Shown here: positions 1 through 4,064 of the stretch, piece by piece
Numbering within the stretch: the first letter of the stretch is position 1
How the letters are laid out: the number at the start of each line of letters is the position of its first letter
Assembly (NCBI GenBank): GCA_002449555.1
Contig: DJXA01000242.1
Location: 1 to 8,207 of the forward strand
Direction: 5' to 3'
DNA from: Atopobiaceae bacterium UBA7016
Lineage (GTDB): Bacteria; Actinomycetota; Coriobacteriia; Coriobacteriales; Atopobiaceae
DNA: 8,207 nt
Notes under the pieces: model-generated
The model's input: only the letters and a program-made list of their open reading frames with translations
What the model was told of the DNA's origin: nothing
The model's database searches: none
Position numbers and translations under genes: made by a program

Positions 1-1241
1 TCTGCCTGCCCGGCGGTGATGCGCTCGCGAAGCTGGGCGGTGACCTCAGGCGTCTCGTGGATGTCGTTGGCCTCGTCGAGGATGATCTGCAGGCCGTCAA
101 GCTGGTCATCTATCTCGTCGATGGTGCTCTCCAGCTCGGTGATGGCCGCCGTGCGCTCCTTGATGGCGGTGCTGATCTCGTCCTCGGCGGCACGTGCCTC
201 CTTATAGAGGCGGTCGTACTCTCCGCGACGCTCGGAGGCCTCGCGCTTGGCTTCCTCGGCCACGCGCTCGGCGGCCTCAAGGGTCTGACGCAGGCCAAAC
301 AGGCGCGCCTGAGCCTCCTCGACTGCCTGCTGCGTCTCGGCCGTGACCTTCTCCACCTCTTCGCGGGCGTCGTCAAGGTGCGCACGCTCTGCCACCAGCT
401 CGTCGCGCATCTTCGGCAGCGCCGTGATGGGGGCGTCAGGGTCTCCCTGCAGCTTGTCCAGCTCCGTCTGCACCCTGCGCAGGCGCTCCTGAGCGTTGTC
501 GACCGCGCGGTTAGCGGCCGAGACGCGGCTGTCGCGCTTGCGCGTGGCGTCGTTTGCGGCGCTCTCGCCAGACTTGACGGCGCGGCGCGCGTCGGCAAGC
601 GCCACGGCGGCATCATCGGCGCGGCCCTTGGTGGTGTCCATCAGGTTCTTATACGGGCGAAGCGTCTCTTCATGCTCGGCCTTAAGCGCCGTGAGGCGGG
701 CAGAGAGCTGCTGACGCTCGGAGTTGAGCGCGGCAGAGCGCTCCTTGGCAGTGTCAATCGAGCCTTGGGCCGCCTGAATCTGGGCGGTCTGGTCGGCCAC
801 GATCTGCTGATAGTTGCGCTCGATCTCGACGCGGTGATCAAGAATGGCCATCGCATCGTCAAGCTCGCGGCGCAGCGTCTCGAGCTGCGCACGAGCGTCG
901 GCGTGCTGGCGGGAAAGCGCCCGCACGTTACGCACTGCCTCAAGGCCCTCCATTAGCTGCTGGCTGGCAGAATTGGCCAGGGCCGACGCGTTCTCTTCGG
1001 CCTTCACCAGCGCATCTTCGGTCTCGTCTGGCGCATCCTCGTCCTCGGGCCCCTCGCCCGGCAGCTCGTAGGGGGCGAAGTCGTCATCAGCAAGCTCGTC
1101 AGGGTCAACCTGAGGGGCCTCGTCACTCACGAAATCCACATCTTTGGCGGCGGTGAATGGCATGTCAGTTTGCGGTTCTTCTGTCAGCTGTTCTTCGGCA
1201 AGCGGCTCGTCTGAGCTCGCGAAGGCGTTCTGCTCGTCCAT
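1..1241 (-). CDS. Coiled-coil protein with acidic N-terminal tail (partial, C-terminus beyond left edge)
   Basis: This is an open frame on the minus strand, starting at the ATG complementary to 1239-1241 and still open at base 1 (413 full codons). The start is set by AAAGGAG (complement of 1248-1254) six bases upstream, and no earlier start fits as well. Residues 1-77 are acidic and Pro-rich, have almost no basic residues and are probably disordered. Residues about 78-413 are rich in Ala, Glu, Arg, Gln and Leu with heptad-like spacing, as in a long coiled coil. A Gly/Pro/Asp-rich break at residues 266-276 (GDPDAPITALP) could act as a hinge. I see no cysteine, signal peptide or membrane segment in the visible part. 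The family was not recognised. SMC-like, cell-division or envelope-linked coiled-coil proteins are all possible and the missing C-terminus would decide. It is divergent from ptsH. Confidence is high that it is a gene and nil for a specific function. Confidence 0.82.
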   Translation of the reverse strand, partial: MDEQNAFASSDEPLAEEQLTEEPQTDMPFTAAKDVDFVSDEAPQVDPDELADDDFAPYELPGEGPEDEDAPDETEDALVKAEENASALANSASQQLMEGLEAVRNVRALSRQHADARAQLETLRRELDDAMAILDHRVEIERNYQQIVADQTAQIQAAQGSIDTAKERSAALNSERQQLSARLTALKAEHEETLRPYKNLMDTTKGRADDAAVALADARRAVKSGESAANDATRKRDSRVSAANRAVDNAQERLRRVQTELDKLQGDPDAPITALPKMRDELVAERAHLDDAREEVEKVTAETQQAVEEAQARLFGLRQTLEAAERVAEEAKREASERRGEYDRLYKEARAAEDEISTAIKERTAAITELESTIDEIDDQLDGLQIILDEANDIHETPEVTAQLRERITAGQA

Positions 1242-1360
1242 AGTGCGCTCCTTTCGGCTGCACAGGCGCTGCAGCGTCATCTTTTCACCCGCCTATTTTG
1301 GCACATGGGCGATAATTGGGTACCGCAGAGGGGACAGACGGCCCCAAAAGGTCGAATGTT

Positions 1361-1369
1361 TGTTACTAT
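1361..1369 (+). promoter_or_regulatory. Candidate extended -10 promoter for ptsH
   Basis: TGTTACTAT is a TGn extension followed by TACTAT, which matches TATAAT at five of six positions. It lies about 57 bases before the ptsH ATG, predicting a start of transcription near 1376 and a leader of about 50 nt. No good -35 hexamer sits 16-18 bases upstream, as expected if the TG extension compensates. This is inference from the motif only. Confidence 0.4.
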
Positions 1370-1390
1370 TGGGCGCATGTTGGGCAGACA

Positions 1391-1402
1391 GGGGGAATCC
1401 CC
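1391..1402 (+). repeat. Short inverted repeat in the ptsH leader
   Basis: GGGG-GAAT-CCCC forms a 4-bp stem. Read as GGGGA-A-TCCCC it is an 11-bp odd-centred dyad. It lies between the predicted transcription start and the Shine-Dalgarno AGAAGGAG (1412-1419). It could be an operator half-site pair or a small leader hairpin. No regulator can be named from the sequence. Confidence 0.35.
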
Positions 1403-1425
1403 ACCACCTACAGAAGGAGTGCAAC

Positions 1426-1698
1426 ATGGTTTCTAAGCAGACGACGATCGTCAACGCCACTGGTCTTCACGCTCGCCCCGCTTCCGTCTTCGTGGCTGAG
1501 GCCAAGAAGTACGGCTGCGCCGTGACCGTCAAGAACGTCGACAAGGACACCGCTCCCGTCAACGCCAAGTCCATCATGATGATCCTGGCTGCCGGCCTCG
1601 GCTGCGGCACCAACGTTGAGATCGCGTGCGACGGCGACGACGAGCAGGCTGCTCTCGACGCTCTCGTGGCCCTCGTCGACAACGGCTTTGGCGAGTAG
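1426..1698 (+). CDS. ptsH: Phosphocarrier protein HPr
   Basis: This 90-residue protein is the normal HPr length. It is the cytosolic PTS carrier that takes phosphate from enzyme I (phosphoenolpyruvate-derived) and passes it to sugar-specific EIIA proteins. The active-site motif GLHARPAS is at residues 13-20, with the phosphoryl-accepting His15 and the supporting Arg17. A second motif, AKSIMMILAAG, has Ser49 where Gram-positive HPr has regulatory Ser46. The offset reflects about three extra residues in the preceding loop (residues 36-45). The ATG at 1426 is chosen because AGAAGGAG sits seven bases upstream and the N-terminus MVSKQTTIVNATGLHARP fits the family. Upstream in-frame codons have no such support. 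No ptsI follows. The gene ends in its own intrinsic terminator, so it is probably mainly monocistronic. Whether the organism has the HPr kinase needed to use Ser49 cannot be told from here. Confidence 0.97.
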   Translation: MVSKQTTIVNATGLHARPASVFVAEAKKYGCAVTVKNVDKDTAPVNAKSIMMILAAGLGCGTNVEIACDGDDEQAALDALVALVDNGFGE

Positions 1699-1712
1699 TC
1701 AGAAAGCTTCTC

Positions 1713-1725
1713 ATCCCACAGGGAT
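1713..1725 (+). repeat. Small hairpin between the ptsH stop and its terminator
   Basis: ATCCC-ACA-GGGAT forms a 5-bp perfect stem with a 3-nt loop, 14 bases after the ptsH stop and 10 bases before the main terminator stem. It may help protect the 3' end or be chance. It is noted because the start of the next gene is unresolved in this stretch. Confidence 0.3.
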
Positions 1726-1735
1726 ACCAGCTACG

Positions 1736-1767
1736 GCCCGATGCCCTCGCGGCATCGGGCTTCTTTT
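1736..1767 (+). terminator. Rho-independent terminator of ptsH
   Basis: GCCCGATGCC (1736-1745) pairs perfectly with GGCATCGGGC (1751-1760) across a 5-nt loop CTCGC, giving a 10-bp GC-rich stem. TTCTTTT follows directly. This is a textbook intrinsic terminator 37 bases after the ptsH stop. It overlaps the region where the next gene (HAD phosphatase) has to begin, so it may act as an attenuator for HAD-tgt rather than a pure end point. Confidence 0.9.
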
Positions 1768-2638
1768 GCTTGATCTTGACGGCACCATCATCCATGGTGG
1801 AGTGGAGGTCTCCCCACGGGTGAGAAGCGCCCTGAAGCGGGCGCACGAAGCGGGCTGCAAGCTGGTGGTTTGCACCGGGCGTCCGCTGGGAATGGTGCCG
1901 CGCTCCGTCCGTCACCTTGGCGTGATGGACTACTATCTGTGCGCCAACGGGGCAAAGGTCTATGACGCGAAGGGCCACGAGCTCTTTGCGCGTACCATGC
2001 GTCAGGAGGACGTCAAGTGCCTCATGGACGAGGTGGCCTCGCTTGGCCCGGGTTGGAACGTGCACAGCGAAGGCCAAAGCTGGATCGAGCGGACCGGCGT
2101 CACCTATATGGTGAGCGGAACGCGGGGCATTCGCGCGAGGCTTCGTGGACACTTCCCGCGCTCGCTCAGGCAGGTGCGCTCGCTCTTTCGCGGCTTTCTG
2201 CACTTCACCTTTGGGGAGCCGGGCAAGAGCATCGTGAGCTCCATCGATCCCGTCATTGCGGCTCACGAGCAGTTCGAGAAGGTGGGCTGCTCCTTTACGA
2301 GCGACGAGGCATGTGCCGAGGCGGTCGAGCGCATCGAGGCACTTGGCGGCTTTCAGGTGGCGCGCGTGTGGGCGCGCGAGCTCGAGATTTCGGCCGACGA
2401 CGTGACCAAGGGAACGACGTGCGACTGGCTGCTCAACTATGTGGGCGAGGACAAGAGCCGGTCGGTGGCCTTTGGCGACTCGATGAACGACGCCCCGCTC
2501 ATTGGGCACGTGGGACGCTTCGTTGCCGTGGGCAACGCAAGCGAGGAGCTCAAAGAGATTTGCGACGAGGTGTGCGCCAGCCTGTCTGAGGACGGCGTGG
2601 CCCGTTGGCTTGAGGAACAAATGAACGAGGCCCGGTAA
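1766..2638 (+). CDS. Cof-type HAD-superfamily phosphatase (start uncertain)
   Basis: This is a cytosolic Mg-dependent phosphohydrolase of the Cof/IIB type, about 290 residues from the TTG at 1766. Counting from that TTG, motif I is DLDGT with catalytic Asp3 and Asp5, motif II is CTGRP with Thr37, motif III is Lys215 in DVTKG, and motif IV is GDSMND (residues 237-242). All catalytic residues are present, and the large cap between motifs II and III is typical of the subfamily. The substrate is unknown; relatives act on sugar phosphates, nucleotides or cofactors. The start is a problem. The hydrophobic strand before motif I (GLLLL) is encoded upstream of 1766, yet the in-frame codons there have no ATG or GTG. 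TTG 1688 inside ptsH is the only other standard option, without a ribosome site. The codon at 1754, where a start would fit, is ATC. The gene probably shares a transcript with tgt, about 20 bases downstream. Confidence 0.85.
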   Translation: MLDLDGTIIHGGVEVSPRVRSALKRAHEAGCKLVVCTGRPLGMVPRSVRHLGVMDYYLCANGAKVYDAKGHELFARTMRQEDVKCLMDEVASLGPGWNVHSEGQSWIERTGVTYMVSGTRGIRARLRGHFPRSLRQVRSLFRGFLHFTFGEPGKSIVSSIDPVIAAHEQFEKVGCSFTSDEACAEAVERIEALGGFQVARVWARELEISADDVTKGTTCDWLLNYVGEDKSRSVAFGDSMNDAPLIGHVGRFVAVGNASEELKEICDEVCASLSEDGVARWLEEQMNEAR

Positions 2639-2648
2639 CAGGCCTGGT

Positions 2649-2655
2649 GGGAGGA
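2649..2655 (+). promoter_or_regulatory. Shine-Dalgarno that sets the tgt start
   Basis: GGGAGGA lies directly before two adjacent ATG codons (2656 and 2659). Its core GGAGG ends four bases before ATG 2659 and one base before ATG 2656, so 2659 is the better start. A GTG at 2647 overlaps this site and is unlikely. Confidence 0.6.
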
Positions 2656-2658
2656 ATG

Positions 2659-3852
2659 ATGGCTCAGACCTACGAGGATTATTGGAACGGCGGATTGGGC
2701 GCCACGGCGCCAGACGGCCGCCCCTGGTTTGCCTACGACATCATTGCCGAGGACCCCACGACCCATGCGCGCGCGGGCGTGCTGCACACCCCACACGGAG
2801 ATGTTCCCACGCCCATCTTCATGCCAGTGGGCACCAAGGCCACGGTCAAGGGCCTGCTGACCGACACGCTGTCTCAACTGGGCACCAAGATTCTTCTTGC
2901 CAACACCTACCACCTGTCCATGCGTCCTGGCCCTGAGCTGGTGGCCGAGATGGGCGACTTGCACAACTTCATGCAGTGGCATGGCCCCATCCTTACGGAC
3001 TCCGGCGGCTTCCAGGTGTTCAGCCACGGCGAGCACGTGAAGCTCTCCAACAACGGCGTAGAGTTTCGTGCCGTGGACTACGACGGAAGCCACGTCTTCT
3101 GGACGCCCGAGGAAAACATGCGCATCGCGCAGCTGCTGGGTGCCGACATCGTGATGCAGCTTGACCAGTGCCCGGGCTACCCTTCCCCCAAGCCCTTTGT
3201 GGAGCGCGCGGTGGAGCTCTCCAGCATGTGGGCGGAGCGCTGCTGGAACGCGCATACGCGCCCCGACCAGGCACTCTTTGGCATCGTGCAGGGAGGCATG
3301 GACCTCGACCTGCGTCTGCGCTCGCTGCGCCACCTAGAGGAGTGCGCCGACTTCCCCGGCTATGGCATTGGCGGCTACTCGGTGGGGGAGAGCCACGAGG
3401 TGATGTTCGAGACGCTGGCGCCGCTGGTGAGCGAGCACATGCCCAAGGGCAAACCTCGCTACCTGATGGGCGTGGGCAACCCCACCACGTTGGTACGCGG
3501 CGTGGGCTATGGCATCGACATGTACGACTGCGTGCTTCCCACGCGTACGGCCCGCATGGGCTCGGCCTTCTCAAGCGAGGGGCGCCTCAACTTCAGGCAT
3601 GCACGTCACGCCCATGACCACGGCCCGCTCGACAGCGCGTGCGGCTGCCCCGTGTGCACCGGCGGCTATACGCGCGCGTACCTGCACCATCTGGTCAAGC
3701 AGAAGGAGATGCTGGGATCCATCTTGCTCTCCATGCATAACATCTACTACCTGCTCGACCTGATGCGCCGCGCACGCGAGGCCATCATCGAGGGCCGCTA
3801 CGGAGCGTTCCTTGCCGACTGGATGGACAGCCCCGCAGCGAAGGACTGGTAA
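2659..3852 (+). CDS. tgt: tRNA-guanine transglycosylase
   Basis: This cytosolic enzyme exchanges guanine-34 of tRNAs with GUN anticodons (Asp, Asn, His, Tyr) for preQ1 on the way to queuosine. It has 397 residues from ATG 2659. Visible landmarks are LTDSGGFQVF with the proton-shuttling Asp114, LFGIVQGG and IGGYSVGE in the base pocket, MYDCVLPTRTAR with nucleophile Asp290, and a zinc site made of Cys328, Cys330, Cys333 and His360 (CxCx2C followed by SMHN). The Cys of LDQC and the Val of YSVG match positions that favour preQ1 over queuine in the Zymomonas enzyme. Pocket neighbours differ slightly (Gln where Glu is usual, Tyr-Ser where Leu-Ala is usual). About 22 extra residues precede the usual family start (YDIIAEDPTTHARAGVL). 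No preQ1 synthesis genes lie nearby. It sits 20 bases after the HAD gene, so the two probably form an operon. No clear intrinsic terminator follows. Confidence 0.97.
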   Translation: MAQTYEDYWNGGLGATAPDGRPWFAYDIIAEDPTTHARAGVLHTPHGDVPTPIFMPVGTKATVKGLLTDTLSQLGTKILLANTYHLSMRPGPELVAEMGDLHNFMQWHGPILTDSGGFQVFSHGEHVKLSNNGVEFRAVDYDGSHVFWTPEENMRIAQLLGADIVMQLDQCPGYPSPKPFVERAVELSSMWAERCWNAHTRPDQALFGIVQGGMDLDLRLRSLRHLEECADFPGYGIGGYSVGESHEVMFETLAPLVSEHMPKGKPRYLMGVGNPTTLVRGVGYGIDMYDCVLPTRTARMGSAFSSEGRLNFRHARHAHDHGPLDSACGCPVCTGGYTRAYLHHLVKQKEMLGSILLSMHNIYYLLDLMRRAREAIIEGRYGAFLADWMDSPAAKDW

Positions 3853-3861
3853 CCTGGTAAC
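3846..3861 (+). repeat. Tandem 8-bp duplication across the tgt stop codon
   Basis: CTGGTAAC occurs twice in direct succession (3846-3853 and 3854-3861). The first copy contains the tgt stop codon TAA (3850-3852). It looks like a small slippage duplication. No function is evident. Confidence 0.7.
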
Positions 3862-3865
3862 TTAC

Positions 3866-3896
3866 TTGCACATGTTTTCGTCATAACTGCTAAACT
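3866..3896 (+). promoter_or_regulatory. Candidate promoter for the recJ-rel transcript
   Basis: TTGCAC (3866-3871) is -35-like. The extended -10 TGCTAAACT (3888-3896) lies 19 bases on if TAAACT is the hexamer. The spacer is one to two bases long, but the TG extension may compensate. Transcription would begin near 3903, just before the ATG at 3911. The region around it (3857-3910) is locally A/T-rich for this genome. Confidence 0.4.
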
Positions 3897-3910
3897 CGTC
3901 TTTGATAAAC

Positions 3911-3958
3911 ATGAGGGCACGGCACGGCCGTGCCATGACAAAGGCGAGCTTTCCATGA
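3911..3958 (+). CDS. Possible 15-residue leader ORF
   Basis: The frame reads MRARHGRAMTKASFP and stops at TGA 3956-3958, which overlaps the next ATG (3955) as ATGA. It starts about eight bases after the predicted transcription start, so it would have little room for a ribosome site. It spans the 3916-3934 inverted repeat. It is so short that chance is a serious alternative. It is listed because it abuts the next small ORF in a classic coupling arrangement. Confidence 0.2.
   Translation: MRARHGRAMTKASFP
3916..3934 (+). repeat. Inverted repeat / hairpin in the recJ leader
   Basis: GGCACGG (3916-3922) can pair with CCGTGCC (3928-3934) across a 5-nt loop. Alternatively 3921-3934 is a perfect 14-bp palindrome GGCACGGCCGTGCC. 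The repeated GGCACGG unit makes both possible. It could be a dimeric protein's operator just after the predicted start of transcription, or an RNA hairpin. Confidence 0.5.
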
Positions 3959-4062
3959 CCACAGCCAAGTTGGCCCCGGGGCCTGTGTTGCGCACACCGC
4001 GCGACGCCTCACACGTTTCACACGTGTTCTCAGCACCTCTCTTCGTAAGGGAGGTGCGCTAG
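3955..4062 (+). CDS. Possible 35-residue leader ORF coupled to recJ
   Basis: The frame begins MTTAKLAPGPVLRTP and ends FVREVR with TAG at 4060-4062, two bases before the recJ ATG at 4065. AAGG at 3941-3944 is a weak ribosome site ten bases upstream. It runs through the hairpin that buries the recJ Shine-Dalgarno, so a ribosome translating it would open that hairpin. The peptide has no recognised domain or membrane segment and may matter only for its translation. A chance ORF cannot be excluded. The position of the stop is the main argument for it. Confidence 0.35.
   Translation: MTTAKLAPGPVLRTPRDASHVSHVFSAPLFVREVR
3972..3983 (+). repeat. 12-bp perfect palindrome
   Basis: GGCCCCGGGGCC is self-complementary throughout. 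In GC-rich DNA such a site can arise by chance. It is one of four inverted repeats in about 140 bases. Confidence 0.45.
4011..4027 (+). repeat. Hairpin next to the recJ Shine-Dalgarno hairpin
   Basis: ACACGT (4011-4016) pairs with ACGTGT (4022-4027) across the loop TTCAC. The same sequence holds overlapping direct copies of TTCACACGT-like sequence and a CACGTG palindrome (4021-4026). It ends six bases before the next hairpin, so the two could stack or compete. Confidence 0.45.
4033..4057 (+). promoter_or_regulatory. Hairpin that sequesters the recJ ribosome binding site
   Basis: GCACCTCTCTT (4033-4043) pairs with AAGGGAGGTGC (4047-4057) across a 3-nt loop CGT. The stem has eleven pairs, one of them a G-U. 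The 3' arm contains the whole recJ Shine-Dalgarno AAGGGAGG (4047-4054), ten bases before the ATG at 4065, and the 5' arm mimics the 16S anti-Shine-Dalgarno. Translation of recJ should be low unless the stem is opened by a ribosome on the 35-residue leader ORF or by a bound factor. No T-run follows, so this is not a terminator. Confidence 0.65.
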
Positions 4063-4064
4063 CC

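Larger units (their letters stand above)
1242..1425. promoter_or_regulatory. Divergent intergenic region between the coiled-coil gene and ptsH
   Basis: This 184-bp stretch has no convincing ORF and is more A/T-rich than its flanks, especially 1281-1320 and 1351-1370. It must hold the promoters for both divergent genes. The plus strand has a good extended -10 (1361-1369, listed separately). For the minus strand I see only a weak -10-like CAAAAT (complement of about 1296-1301) without a matching -35. A GATAAT (1311-1316) and a TTGGCA (1298-1303) on the plus strand are good hexamers but are not correctly spaced with partners. Confidence 0.6.
3853..4064 (+). other. Structured leader region upstream of recJ
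   Basis: This 212-bp gap between tgt and recJ holds a candidate promoter, four inverted repeats and two tiny ORFs (each listed separately). No known riboswitch class or T-box motif was recognised. The first hairpin (3916-3934) lacks a following T-run, so no standard terminator for tgt is visible and read-through from tgt into recJ is possible. Confidence 0.6.

Noticed and set aside
57..956. Long open frame of 299 codons on the plus strand opposite the coiled-coil gene
   Set aside because: Its translation is rich in Leu, Arg, Gly and His with no domain. It mirrors the minus-strand coding frame, which has a good ribosome site and a coherent coiled-coil protein.
1144..1425. In-frame upstream extension of ptsH starting at 1144
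   Set aside because: It would cross the divergent promoter region, and the extra residues are unlike HPr. ATG 1426 has a strong ribosome site and gives the normal length.
1616..1765. Upstream ATG at 1616 as the start of the HAD gene
   Set aside because: It lies deep inside ptsH in another frame, has no ribosome site, and adds about 50 residues unlike HAD proteins.
1741..1773. Ten-codon ORF (ATG 1741 to TGA) as an attenuator peptide before the HAD gene
   Set aside because: It lies entirely within the terminator stem and T-tract, has no ribosome site and no codon bias suggestive of attenuation.
1574..2620. Open frame of 348 codons on the minus strand opposite ptsH and the HAD gene
   Set aside because: It crosses two well-supported genes and a terminator and has no domain of its own.
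2647..2658. GTG 2647 or ATG 2656 as the tgt start
   Set aside because: GTG 2647 overlaps the Shine-Dalgarno itself, and ATG 2656 is only one base from its core. ATG 2659 has better spacing. The difference is one to four residues.
3916..3934. Intrinsic terminator of tgt
   Set aside because: The stem is convincing but is followed by ATGACAAAGG, with no T-run.
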